A DNA stretch of 64,000 bases from an uncultured Lachnospiraceae bacterium. Its GTDB lineage: Bacteria; Bacillota; Clostridia; Lachnospirales; Lachnospiraceae. Location of the stretch: assembly GCA_902493385.1 (NCBI GenBank), contig CABUPO010000001.1:1-64000 (forward strand). Direction: 5' to 3'. Shown here one piece after another: positions 51,925 through 61,203 of this stretch (the stretch's first letter is position 1; every line of letters starts with the position of its first letter). The position numbers were made by a program, and so were the translations under genes. The notes under the pieces are model-generated. The model was not told the DNA's origin. It made no database searches and was given only the letters and a program-made list of their open reading frames with translations.

Positions 51925-52702
51925 CCTGCACCTCCGGGTCAAATTCATTTTCAATACTCTTTTTAACGCCTTCTTTAACGCTTGTAAGAATACGCTTACG
52001 AAGCGCTACAAACTCATCATCCTCAACAATTCTCGGACGTCTTAACGTAACAGGAATAATTTCCCTTATCCTTCCCGGATTTTCTGACATAACAACAACT
52101 CTGTCAGAAAAATATATAGCTTCCTCAACGCTGTGGGTTACATATATTATCGTTCTCTTGGTCTTTTCCCATATATTCTCAAGCTCTTCACGAAGAACGT
52201 TAATTGTCTGCTTATCAAGCGCCGAGAACGGCTCGTCCATCAAAAGCAGCTTACTGTCAAGCGCCAGCGCTCTTGCCAGCGCAACACGCTGCTTCATGCC
52301 TCCTGATATCTGATGGATACGATAATCCTTGTACTTCCACAGCTGAACCATACGCAGATAATGTTCTGCTATTCTCTCCTGTTCATCTTTTGAATATCCG
52401 GCTATTTCAAGCCCAAAGGTAACATTCTGAATAACATTAAGCCAGGGATAAAGCGCAGGCTCCTGAAACATTACTACCCTGTCGGCGCCAGGCCCCTTAA
52501 CCTGGCTGCCGTCCAGAACAATCTCTCCCGACGTCGGCGAGATAAAACCTGCAATAAGATTAAGCAAGGTCGATTTTCCACAACCTGACGGACCTACAAT
52601 ACAGATAAATTCTCCTTCTTTGATATCAAGCGAAACATCCCTTATTGTCTCTTTATCCGTATCTGCAAATGATTTATTAATTGATTTCAGTTGTAAATAC
52701 AT
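51914..52702 (-). CDS. SsuB/TauB-type ABC ATPase
   Basis: 262 residues from ATG 52702 (GGAGG 6 bases upstream), overlapping the binding-protein gene by 26 bases. Walker A GPSGCGKSTLLN, Q-loop MFQEPALYPW, signature ISGGMKQRVALARAL, Walker B LLLMDEPFSALD, then VTHSVEEAIYFSDRV, all as in SsuB/TauB. Confidence 0.9.
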   Translation of the reverse strand: MYLQLKSINKSFADTDKETIRDVSLDIKEGEFICIVGPSGCGKSTLLNLIAGFISPTSGEIVLDGSQVKGPGADRVVMFQEPALYPWLNVIQNVTFGLEIAGYSKDEQERIAEHYLRMVQLWKYKDYRIHQISGGMKQRVALARALALDSKLLLMDEPFSALDKQTINVLREELENIWEKTKRTIIYVTHSVEEAIYFSDRVVVMSENPGRIREIIPVTLRRPRIVEDDEFVALRKRILTSVKEGVKKSIENEFDPEVQDEG

Positions 52703-53663
52703 CGCTTTCCTCCGGTACTGTGTCAATAAATCCTTCTTCTTTACTGATTCTTGCAAATTCCATTATCGCATCGTGGTTTAATTCGGTTGTAATTGTCATA
52801 CGTGCAAACGCATTATTAATTACGTCTTCATCAAGAAGCTTTCCTGTTGCCGCTTCAATTTCGGAATTAACAATTCCAATTGCTTCAGAAAGATTATTAT
52901 TAATATATACTGAAGCTTCTTCGTGAGCTTCAAGAAATTCCTTAACAAGGTCAGGATGCTCGTCCATAAAATCCTTGCTTACAACAACTACCGCTGTAGG
53001 ATAATTTCCTTCAAGGAAAACCTTATCATAATCAAGAAGAATATCTGCATTGCCATTGTTCTCAATTGTCGTACCCCAAGGCTCCGGTACAAGCGCGGCG
53101 TCAACGCTTCCGTTATCAATCAGATTAAGAATATCTGCATTGGAGCTTGCACTTATTTCCACATCTGTCAGATTATTTTTTTTTAGTATATTGAGCATAC
53201 ACAAATGCTGGGTATTGCCAAGCTGCGGTACTGCAACCTTCTTTCCTTCAAGGTCGCTTACCGTCTCAATGCCTGAATCTTTTCTTTTAAGAAGAACCGC
53301 TCCCGCATTTGTACTGTTTGATATTATCTTAACCTCTCCGTTTGACTTTACATTAGCGCTTATCGCCGGTACAGGACCAATATATCCAAGGTCGATTTCC
53401 CCTGCAAATATTGCTTCCATTTCAGCCGGACCTGCATTAAATGAAGTCCATGAAACATTACAGGTGTCTTTCCACTTTTCTTCAAGTGTTCCCTGATTTT
53501 TCATAACTAATGCCTGATTGTGCGTGATATTTGGAAAATATGCAATTCTTACATCAGTTTTTCCGTCGCTTTCTTTTTTCCCGCCGCATCCAGCCACTAA
53601 GCCTGCTGAGCATAAGCCAAGCGTAAGAGTAAGTGCAAAACATAATAATTTTTTCATTCTCAT
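52677..53663 (-). CDS. SsuA/TauA-type substrate-binding lipoprotein
   Basis: 328 residues with a lipobox LVAGC (Cys about 26). The mature protein fits the NMT1/SsuA fold: RIAYFPNITHNQALV, GEIDLGYIGPVPAISA, LEGKKVAVPQLGNTQHL, and VDAALVPEPWG. It would feed an aliphatic sulfonate, taurine or related small anion to the permease. Substrate identity cannot be read. First gene of the four-gene operon ending in the LacI regulator. Confidence 0.88.
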   Translation of the reverse strand: MRMKKLLCFALTLTLGLCSAGLVAGCGGKKESDGKTDVRIAYFPNITHNQALVMKNQGTLEEKWKDTCNVSWTSFNAGPAEMEAIFAGEIDLGYIGPVPAISANVKSNGEVKIISNSTNAGAVLLKRKDSGIETVSDLEGKKVAVPQLGNTQHLCMLNILKKNNLTDVEISASSNADILNLIDNGSVDAALVPEPWGTTIENNGNADILLDYDKVFLEGNYPTAVVVVSKDFMDEHPDLVKEFLEAHEEASVYINNNLSEAIGIVNSEIEAATGKLLDEDVINNAFARMTITTELNHDAIMEFARISKEEGFIDTVPEESDVFTTEIN

Positions 53664-53801
53664 AATCTATCATTCCTTTTTTTATTTGATAGAAATATGA
53701 TATCATAATACCAAAAAAATTATCCAGCGAATTTTGCAAACGTTATCACTGCGTTTTACTGCATATTACACGATTTTTGGGGATATTTCAATATAGAATC
53801 T

Positions 53802-54956
53802 TCATTTTTTTGAAATCGTTTTCATTTTCTTTTTTTCCGCAGCCTTAGCCGCTCTTTTCTTTCTAACATCGTTTTGTACAAGCTGATATATACTTGATAC
53901 TACCGGCACGGCAACAAGCATACCAATTACGCCTCCTATGCCGCCTCCCACCGTTACCGCTATAAGAACCCATAAAGCCGGCAGTCCGAGCGAATTTCCA
54001 ACAACTCTTGGATATATAAGATTTCCTTCCAGCTGCTGCAGTAAAACAATAAATACCACAAACATAACAGCCTTCATCGGTGATATTGTAAGCATCATAA
54101 ATATGCCTGCAGCCGCTCCCAAATAAGCTCCTACAACAGGTATTAATGCCGTAAACCCTACAAGCACTCCAATCATGATTGCGTATGGAAATCTGAATAT
54201 AACCATTCCTGCAGCGCACAACACGCCAAGAATTACAGCCTCGGTACACTGTCCTACTATAAATCTGTGGAAATTCCTGTTGAGAATTGAAAGAACATAT
54301 TGTATCTTCTCATTCCAGCTCTTCTTTACATAATGCTCCATCAATTCTTTAGCCTGCGCGCATAAATGGTCCTTACTTAAAAGCAGGTATATTGAAAATA
54401 TCAGCCCAAGCACAAAATTAACAACAGATGAAAAAACCGTAGATACTGTAGAGATAAGATTCCCCGCCATGCCGCCAAAATTTTCTGCAAAAAAATTCTG
54501 CACATTAGTTACAATACCATTCCAGTTAATATTAGAAAGATACTCGGCAACTACCGGAAGATATTTTGTAACCAGCTCGTTTTCAGATAAATTTCTAAAT
54601 ACAACCGGCAGCCTGTTAATAATCATACTGATGCTTTTAACAAGCTCAGGAACAACAAGCGCAATAACAAGCATCACAATCATAAAAACAATCAGAAACG
54701 ACACAATCATACACACAGGTCTTCTGCTCTTTATAACGCCTTTCTTTTTTGACTCTGTAAAATAATGGCTCTCTAAAAAGCTCATAAGTATATTTACAAT
54801 ATAAGCTATCACTCCGCCAATTAACAACGATACCAGAGAACCGGCTATAATCATAAGATAATCAATACCTGTCTGCCAGTAATATATACACAGATACAAT
54901 ATAAATGCACTTACGCCAATTCTAAAACATGTTTTCCATTCTATATTATTAATCAA
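53802..54956 (-). CDS. AI-2E family (PerM-type) transporter
   Basis: 384 residues with about eight helices in the family arrangement, including GVLVGFTALIPVVGAYLGAA and the C-terminal GNSLGLPALWVLIAVTVGGG block. Members export autoinducer-2, Na+ or other small solutes; the specificity is open. The likely start is TTG 54956 with AGGAG 8 bases ahead. A basic C-terminal tail (KKRAAKAAEKKKMK) faces the cytoplasm. Confidence 0.87.
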   Translation of the reverse strand: MINNIEWKTCFRIGVSAFILYLCIYYWQTGIDYLMIIAGSLVSLLIGGVIAYIVNILMSFLESHYFTESKKKGVIKSRRPVCMIVSFLIVFMIVMLVIALVVPELVKSISMIINRLPVVFRNLSENELVTKYLPVVAEYLSNINWNGIVTNVQNFFAENFGGMAGNLISTVSTVFSSVVNFVLGLIFSIYLLLSKDHLCAQAKELMEHYVKKSWNEKIQYVLSILNRNFHRFIVGQCTEAVILGVLCAAGMVIFRFPYAIMIGVLVGFTALIPVVGAYLGAAAGIFMMLTISPMKAVMFVVFIVLLQQLEGNLIYPRVVGNSLGLPALWVLIAVTVGGGIGGVIGMLVAVPVVSSIYQLVQNDVRKKRAAKAAEKKKMKTISKK

Positions 54957-55011
54957 TATTTCTGCTCCTTATTGCTGTTCATCTTTTCAGTATATTGTAT
55001 ATCTAATCACA

Positions 55012-55578
55012 CTAAATTTCAATACATAACAAATACTCCATTTGTTTTACACCTTCACGCTGCGACGTTATAATAGCGTCAAGTATTGGTTTCAGCTCCG
55101 GACATATATCAAAGCTCAATGCATTTTCAGACATTTTAATCGCCCCCATATGATGCGGAATCATTTCGCGCATAAAATCAGCGTTAATATTATTCGTTGT
55201 AAAAGCCCCTGCCATTTCATGAAACATAGTCTGAGTAATGCTTTTGAAATTCTGATTATAAAGCTCTATATCACGTTTAGAATCTGTGAGCATACTGCAT
55301 TTATCCAGTACGTTCTTCATATTCTCTATGCTCTTTGTCTGTTCATTTATAATATTAACAGCAATATTCTGTAATGGTATTAAAGTCGTATATTTTAAAA
55401 TATTCTGCGACATTTCTATTGCTGCGCGATGGTGCGGAATCATCTGAACAATAAAATTATGAGAAATGCTGTCCGTAAGCTCCGCCGTTGTCATTCCTTT
55501 AATCATTTCACTAAGAATATCGTAAAATCTCTCCAGATAATCCTTTGTAACATTACTGAGCATACAATTAGTCTGCAT
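55012..55578 (-). CDS. Tandem DUF305-like protein
   Basis: 188 residues from ATG 55578 (AAGGA 6 bases upstream); longer in-frame starts lack a site. Two ferritin-like helical halves each carry the family motif: FIVQMIPHHRAAIEMSQ (about 41-57) and FMREMIPHHMGAIKMSEN (about 136-153). DUF305 proteins are often linked to copper or other metal handling and usually have a signal peptide, which is absent here. Function unknown. Confidence 0.8.
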   Translation of the reverse strand: MQTNCMLSNVTKDYLERFYDILSEMIKGMTTAELTDSISHNFIVQMIPHHRAAIEMSQNILKYTTLIPLQNIAVNIINEQTKSIENMKNVLDKCSMLTDSKRDIELYNQNFKSITQTMFHEMAGAFTTNNINADFMREMIPHHMGAIKMSENALSFDICPELKPILDAIITSQREGVKQMEYLLCIEI

Positions 55579-55636
55579 AATTTTCCTTATTACAATTCTT
55601 TTATAATATATTATGTAAAAATATACGCATTTGCCA

Positions 55637-56995
55637 TCACATTTTTCTATATACCGTAAAATACATAGTGAAAAAACTTGCAAGCCCTCCCAAAACATTA
55701 GAAATCGGCTCGGCTAAAAACACACCGTTTACTCCAAGAGCCGGAATCATAGGAAGTATAACAGTCAGCGGAACGACTATTATAACCTTTCTTAACATTG
55801 AAAAAAATATTGACTGCTTTGACTTCCCCAAAGCAACAAATGTCGATTGTCCCGCATATTGAAACGACATCATAAAAAATGCCGCAAAGTATATCAGGAT
55901 AGGCTTGTAACCTGTTATAATGAGGTTTTGGTCAGATGAAAACAGCCCAAGGAAGAACGTCGGAAACATCATAATAAGCGCCCACATAACGGCTGTATAC
56001 AAAAAACTAACCTTTGCGGTAAAGCTTATTCCCTGCTTCACCCTTTTATATTTTTTTGCGCCGTAATTATAGCTTATAACAGGCTGCGAACCTCCTGTTA
56101 TTCCATTAATAGGAAGCCCGTTAATCTCACGCACGGAATTAATAATAGTCATAACGCCAATATAAATATCCCCTCCATATATTGATAAAGTTTTATTGCA
56201 TACTGCCTGAACGACGCTATTGCTCGCCGCCATAATAAATCCAGCCATCCCAAGCGATATAATCTTTTTTATTAATTTGAAATCAAACCTAAACAAATCA
56301 GTAACCCTAAGCTTTATGACAGTCTTCCTGCCAAATAAAAATGCAAGAACCCATACACACGAAAGAGACTGTGAGATAACTGTTGCCAGAGCAGCGCCCT
56401 TTACTCCCATATGTAATCCAAATATAAATATCGGATCCAAAATCAGATTAACTACCGCGCCGATTACCGTCGTACACATTCCTGTTCCGGGAAAGCCCTG
56501 TAAATTAATAAATCCATTCATTCCTGAGCCAATTGTAAAAAACACAGTTCCCAAAAGATATATCTGCAGATACTGTCTGGCGTATGTATATGTAACATCA
56601 CTGGCTCCCAAAAGATACAGCGCCGGCTTCATTGTCAAAAATACAAGCGCTGCAAGAACTACTCCAACACAAATCTGCAGCGAAAACACATTAGCCTCTA
56701 TTCTTTTTGCACGCTCTTCATCCTGTTTTCCCCTTGCCATTGAACAAAGCGGCGTTCCTCCCATTGCCAAAAGATTTGTAAAGGCAGCGATTAGAGTAAT
56801 AACCGGAAATGCAAGCCCAACTCCGGTAAGAGCGACTCCTACTTCTTCTCCCGGCATTCGGCCCAGATATATTCTGTCTACAATGTTATAGATTACCTGC
56901 ACAAATTGAGCAATCGTCAGAGGTATAGCCTGGGACAGTATCAGATTTCCGACTTTTCCATGTTCAAAATCACCCTTTTGTTCCACTATAATCAT
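55637..56995 (-). CDS. MATE-family efflux transporter
   Basis: About 452 residues from ATG 56995 (AAGG 5 bases upstream); the extra N-terminal residues of a longer frame look non-coding. Twelve helices; opening FEHGKVGNLILSQAIPLTIAQ is characteristic of a clostridial MATE subfamily, with the second repeat near GISFTAKVSFLYTAV. Substrate unknown. Confidence 0.88.
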   Translation of the reverse strand: MIIVEQKGDFEHGKVGNLILSQAIPLTIAQFVQVIYNIVDRIYLGRMPGEEVGVALTGVGLAFPVITLIAAFTNLLAMGGTPLCSMARGKQDEERAKRIEANVFSLQICVGVVLAALVFLTMKPALYLLGASDVTYTYARQYLQIYLLGTVFFTIGSGMNGFINLQGFPGTGMCTTVIGAVVNLILDPIFIFGLHMGVKGAALATVISQSLSCVWVLAFLFGRKTVIKLRVTDLFRFDFKLIKKIISLGMAGFIMAASNSVVQAVCNKTLSIYGGDIYIGVMTIINSVREINGLPINGITGGSQPVISYNYGAKKYKRVKQGISFTAKVSFLYTAVMWALIMMFPTFFLGLFSSDQNLIITGYKPILIYFAAFFMMSFQYAGQSTFVALGKSKQSIFFSMLRKVIIVVPLTVILPMIPALGVNGVFLAEPISNVLGGLASFFTMYFTVYRKM

Positions 56996-57079
56996 TACCA
57001 CCTTTTTTATACAGCTTAAAAAGGCGTACAAATACCTGTACACCCTTTTAACTGCCTGCTAAATTATATTATATGTGCA

Positions 57080-58384
57080 TTAACAGTACAGATTTCTTCT
57101 ATCTACTACTCTGACTGCCTTTCCTTCACTTCTCGTAATAGTTTTCGGTTCTACAACTTTTACATCAACTTTGATACCAAGCATTGATTTGAGTCCGGAC
57201 ACTATCTTCTTTTCCCTTTCAGAAACTGCCATAGTCGGATTAGCCGCCATCTCAGGAGTAAGCTCAACCTGTACTTCAATTGTATCAGTATTGCCTATAC
57301 GGTCCACTACAATCTGATAATTTGCTTCATATCCCTGATTAAGAATTACAGCTTCAATCTGCGAAGGCCATACGTTTACGCCTTTAACAACCATCATATC
57401 GTCGCTTCTGCCCATAGGCTTATGCATACGTATATGTGTGCGTCCGCATGAGCATGGCTTTCTTGTAAGATAACACAAATCCCTTGTACGATATCTCAGA
57501 AGTGGAAACGCCTTCTTTGTAATACATGTAAATACAAGTTCTCCAACTTCTCCCTCAGGAAGAACTTCTCCTGTCTCAGGATTAATTATCTCAGCTATAA
57601 AATGGTCTTCCTGAATATGCATACCAGCCTGTTCAGAGCACTCAAAAGATACGCCTGGACCGGATATCTCAGTTAATCCATAAATATCATAAGCTTTAAT
57701 TCCCAATGTCTCTTCGATATTATGTCTCATCTCTTCTGTCCAGGGTTCAGCGCCAAATATTCCTGCTTTCAGCTTTATTTTATCCTTAAGTCCTCTTTCC
57801 TTAATTGACTCGCCGAGATTAGCTGCATATGAAGGAGTACAGCAAAGAATTGTAGAGCCCAGATCTTCCATGAACTGAAGCTGTCTTTCTGTATTGCCTG
57901 AAGACATAGGAAGCGTCAAACAACCGACTTTATGTGAACCTCCGTTCAGTCCCGGTCCTCCCGTAAACAAACCATAACCATAGCATACATGGCATACATC
58001 ATCTTTTGTTCCGCCTGCCGCCACAATTGCTCTCGCACAGCATTCATCCCAGACATCTATATCCTCCTGAGTATAGAAGGCAACCACACGGCGTCCTGTA
58101 GTACCGCTTGTAGACTGTATACGCACACAATCGGACAGCGGCACGCCTAACAATCCGTAAGGATACTCATTACGCAAATCATCCTTCGTAATAAACGGAA
58201 GCTTATACAAATCTTCAATTCCGTTAATATCTTCAGGTTTAACCCCTTTTTCATCCATTCTGTCACGATAAAATTTTACGTTGTCATAGACAAACTTCAC
58301 CTGTTTTACAAGCCTGTCACTCTGAAGCGCCTGAATCTGCTCTACCGGCATTGTTTCAATTTCCGGCTGATAATAGTTTTCCAT
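57080..58384 (-). CDS. paaK: Phenylacetate-CoA ligase
   Basis: 434 residues, the usual PaaK size. It activates phenylacetate or a related aryl acid with ATP and CoA. AMP-binding motif QSTSGTTGRRVVAFYTQ (about 90-107), IYGLTEISGPG, and YRTRDLC with the C-terminal PMGRSDDMMVVKGVNVWPSQIE. In gut anaerobes such ligases often act on phenylacetate or indoleacetate made from amino acids. AAGGAG precedes the start. No partner ferredoxin oxidoreductase (iorAB) is adjacent. Confidence 0.92.
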   Translation of the reverse strand: MENYYQPEIETMPVEQIQALQSDRLVKQVKFVYDNVKFYRDRMDEKGVKPEDINGIEDLYKLPFITKDDLRNEYPYGLLGVPLSDCVRIQSTSGTTGRRVVAFYTQEDIDVWDECCARAIVAAGGTKDDVCHVCYGYGLFTGGPGLNGGSHKVGCLTLPMSSGNTERQLQFMEDLGSTILCCTPSYAANLGESIKERGLKDKIKLKAGIFGAEPWTEEMRHNIEETLGIKAYDIYGLTEISGPGVSFECSEQAGMHIQEDHFIAEIINPETGEVLPEGEVGELVFTCITKKAFPLLRYRTRDLCYLTRKPCSCGRTHIRMHKPMGRSDDMMVVKGVNVWPSQIEAVILNQGYEANYQIVVDRIGNTDTIEVQVELTPEMAANPTMAVSEREKKIVSGLKSMLGIKVDVKVVEPKTITRSEGKAVRVVDRRNLYC

Positions 58385-58434
58385 AATTATATCTCCTTGT
58401 TATGTAATTTTATAAACCGAATCATATCTTTTTG

Positions 58435-58463
58435 ATTATACTATATTTTTTTGCTATAGTGAA
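58435..58463 (-). promoter_or_regulatory. Promoter of paaK
   Basis: Minus strand TTCACT (58463-58458), 17 bases, TATAAT (58440-58435). The remaining spacer up to 58613 shows no ORF and marks the edge of the restriction island. Confidence 0.5.
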
Positions 58464-58613
58464 GAATTTTCTCAGGGAATCCGGGTTAAATGGGGTTTAA
58501 GGCAATATAGAAACGTCTTACATGATCTGTTTCAAGGGAAAGTAATTGTATTTCTTGGTTGTAAATAGTTGTCTGCTTCCGCCATTATCCGACCTCATAT
58601 CAGAAAATCTGTT

Positions 58614-59459
58614 TCATAATCCCTGTTCCATATCATCAATACTATAAACATGTTTCATCACATCGAATGTCTCTCTTAAATTACCTCTTGCACTTTTCCA
58701 TCCAATTCCATCTGTAAACCACACAAATGTAAATCCCTCAATAGTGTCCGCTTCTTGTGAAAGCATTTTATAGCTCCTTGCAGTTTCATTAAGCTTTGAA
58801 CCACCGCCACCATAAAAGTTTGTCTCGATACCATAAATCATCTTATCCGTCTTGATTACAAAATCAAATCTCTTAGCAGCCTTGCCCTGGTTTGAAAGTG
58901 CTGATAAATCAATATTCCATTTATCTTCAATGTCCTTAAGATACATTTCCTTAAAGTAATTTACGTTCTTTTCAAATCCTGCTGCCACGATGTATTTCTC
59001 AACCAAATCTTCCATCTGGTGGCCGCCGCGATTCTTACGACCATTAGAATCAAGTCCTGTCTCAATACCCAACGCATAATCCACAAGATTATTTACCAAA
59101 TGATTTGCAAGCATACCAAACAATCCGGTCTTACGCATGAACACCTTGTACTGCTCCACACTATAATTCATATATTTGAAATTGTACAAAAACGCTCCAT
59201 CTTCATCCTGTGCGTAGATTTCATATCCTCTTACAGCAAGAAGCAACGGAACACATTGTAATGTTTCCGGATACTTTGTCACTATCTTCTCAAAATCTTC
59301 CTCAATATTTTTAGAACCAATCAAAGAATTCAAGATGTTTAATTCAACCTTGATTTCATCTACATTTCTTACAACCTTTTCAAAATCGATATAGTAATCA
59401 TAACTTGATATACTCGGTCTGAACTTACTCAGCCATTCATCGAAATCTCTATTTGTCAT
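58614..59459 (-). CDS. dpnB: DpnII/MboI-type restriction endonuclease (GATC)
   Basis: 281 residues, similar in length and in blocks to R.DpnII: GLDSNGRKNRGGHQMEDLVE (about 139-158) and FDFVIKTDKMIYGIETNFYGGGGSKLNE (catalytic Asp and ExN region, about 200-230). It should cut unmethylated GATC. The start overlaps the dpnA stop by 11 bases; the dpnM-dpnA-dpnB order equals the classical DpnII cassette. Confidence 0.92.
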   Translation of the reverse strand: MTNRDFDEWLSKFRPSISSYDYYIDFEKVVRNVDEIKVELNILNSLIGSKNIEEDFEKIVTKYPETLQCVPLLLAVRGYEIYAQDEDGAFLYNFKYMNYSVEQYKVFMRKTGLFGMLANHLVNNLVDYALGIETGLDSNGRKNRGGHQMEDLVEKYIVAAGFEKNVNYFKEMYLKDIEDKWNIDLSALSNQGKAAKRFDFVIKTDKMIYGIETNFYGGGGSKLNETARSYKMLSQEADTIEGFTFVWFTDGIGWKSARGNLRETFDVMKHVYSIDDMEQGL

Positions 59460-60252
59460 TTGCCACCTTCTCCAATCTTTTCTTGGATATGTCCAAGTAT
59501 TCTTCGCTTATATCTATCCCAATAAACTTCCGTCCAAATCGTACCGCTTCTACTCCTGTAGTTCCTGAACCACAAAAAGGATCTAAGATAACTTGTCCTT
59601 CCTCCGTTGACGCCAATACGATTTTTTCAAGCAGATATTCCGGCTTTTGTGTAGGGTGCTTTCCTTCTGTTTTCTCCGATGGCTTTGTTAATGCACCTGT
59701 CCACACATCCTTCATCTGCTTGCCATCATTCATTTCTTTCATCTTCTGATAATTAAAAAAATGCCGAGACTTCTTATCATTCTTCTTTGCCCATAAAATG
59801 GTTTCCGTAGAATGTGTGAAGCATCGACATGCTAAGTTTGGTGGTGGATTAGTTTTCTGCCACGTTATGTTATTAATTATCCTGAAGCCTTCCTGCTCCA
59901 ATGCCATACCAATCGAATATATATTGTGTAGTGTTCCTGATATCCAAATCGTGCCGTTCGGCTTTAGTACTTTCTTACATAACTTAATCCACTTTCTGTT
60001 AAACTTGTGTTTTTCTTCGACGCTGGTTCCACCTTCCGATAGTTTATCCCATGAGCCTTTATTTACTGAAACCATCTTCCCGCCCTGACAGGTAATACCG
60101 TCATTACTTAAAAAGTAAGGAGGATCTGCAAATATCATATCTACAGATTCCGGCTTTATTTTTGTTAGAATTTTAAAGGAATCACCCAATATTAGCTGTG
60201 ATTCATCCGTCTCGAAGTATAATGGCACTTTCTTTGTAAATAAGTTCTCCAT
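59449..60252 (-). CDS. dpnA: DpnA-type adenine methyltransferase (GATC)
   Basis: 267 residues, beta-class layout: catalytic FADPPYFLSNDG first (about 40-51), AdoMet loop DPFCGSGTTGVEAVRFG later (about 225-241). DpnA-type enzymes methylate GATC also in single-stranded DNA, protecting incoming DNA. It starts 12 bases after dpnM. Confidence 0.93.
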   Translation of the reverse strand: MENLFTKKVPLYFETDESQLILGDSFKILTKIKPESVDMIFADPPYFLSNDGITCQGGKMVSVNKGSWDKLSEGGTSVEEKHKFNRKWIKLCKKVLKPNGTIWISGTLHNIYSIGMALEQEGFRIINNITWQKTNPPPNLACRCFTHSTETILWAKKNDKKSRHFFNYQKMKEMNDGKQMKDVWTGALTKPSEKTEGKHPTQKPEYLLEKIVLASTEEGQVILDPFCGSGTTGVEAVRFGRKFIGIDISEEYLDISKKRLEKVANDK

Positions 60253-60264
60253 TATCTCGCCCCT

Positions 60265-61098
60265 CTAATAATTGCATATAATCACTTCTTCGCCAACTCT
60301 GCCCCTTGCATCTGAATTAATCATACGCTTTACACTTACCACATCTATTCTGTAGCCCTTGTTACCATATAGCTCATTTATCAAGTCTGTATTATGATTT
60401 GTGAGCATACAGTAGCAGCCTTTGGTTGTTAATTCATCAAAAAGTTTAGCCAGTCGCTTATGGCTTTCTATATCAAATCCTTCTTTTGTATATGACTCAA
60501 AAGAGGTAGGATTCAATGGTGCATACGGGCTGTCAATAAATACGAAATCGCCCTTCTTCGCATCCTTACAAGCCACTTCAAAATCTCCATCTATTATATT
60601 TACACCTTGTAAATACTTTGAAGTAGCCATAATAGCATCTTCATCAACAGATGCCCTACGGCTATTATTGTACGGAACATTGAAAAGCCCCTTACCATTT
60701 ACCCGATACAATCCATTAAAGCAATGCTTATTGATAAATACAAACAGTGCAGCCAACTCCACATCATACTCTGCTTTCATCAGCTTATCATTATAATGCT
60801 CCCTGAGAGAATAATAATATTCCTTACCATCCTCCCACATTTCCGCATCAAGCTTGTTTACAGCCTTTAGAAATGCTTCCGGTGCGTTACATATCTGCTT
60901 ATACGCATTTATTAACGCCTTGTTTATGTCATTTATCAGAGCATTTGCAGGCAGCAATTCAAACGTAACTGCACCGCCACCCACAAATGGCTCATAATAT
61001 TTATTATACTTTTCAGGCATTCTCTCCTTTATCTGTGAAAGCAACTGACGTTTGCCTCCAGCCCATTTCACAAATGGCGCCACATTCGCATTACTCAT
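60265..61098 (-). CDS. dpnM: Dam/DpnM-type adenine methyltransferase (GATC)
   Basis: 277 residues, alpha-class: PFVKWAGGKRQLLSQI (motif X/I, about 8-23), YYEPFVGGGAVTFELL, HCFNGLYRVN, and catalytic FIDSPYAPLNPTSFESY (about 176-192), where the usual DPPY reads DSPY. DSPY variants are known to remain active in some Dam proteins. First gene of the M-A-B set. Confidence 0.92.
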   Translation of the reverse strand: MSNANVAPFVKWAGGKRQLLSQIKERMPEKYNKYYEPFVGGGAVTFELLPANALINDINKALINAYKQICNAPEAFLKAVNKLDAEMWEDGKEYYYSLREHYNDKLMKAEYDVELAALFVFINKHCFNGLYRVNGKGLFNVPYNNSRRASVDEDAIMATSKYLQGVNIIDGDFEVACKDAKKGDFVFIDSPYAPLNPTSFESYTKEGFDIESHKRLAKLFDELTTKGCYCMLTNHNTDLINELYGNKGYRIDVVSVKRMINSDARGRVGEEVIICNY

Positions 61099-61203
61099 TC
61101 TGATTCCTCTTCTCTACATCCGCAAATGGACAATCTTTTACATATTTATTATAATTGCAAACATACAAAATAACAACTTAAACTTAGCTCTTTGTGAATT
61201 ATC

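Noticed and set aside
52204..53496. Several plus-strand frames across the ABC transporter operon
   Set aside because: Antisense to clearly functional transporter genes, without ribosome sites or recognisable domains.
58385..58613. Possible attachment site or integrase scar at the edge of the restriction island
   Set aside because: No integrase, tRNA or matching direct repeat was found at either edge of the island.
59449..61098. Two adjacent GATC methyltransferases as a recent duplication
   Set aside because: They are of different classes (catalytic motif before versus after the AdoMet loop) and match the known DpnA/DpnM pair.
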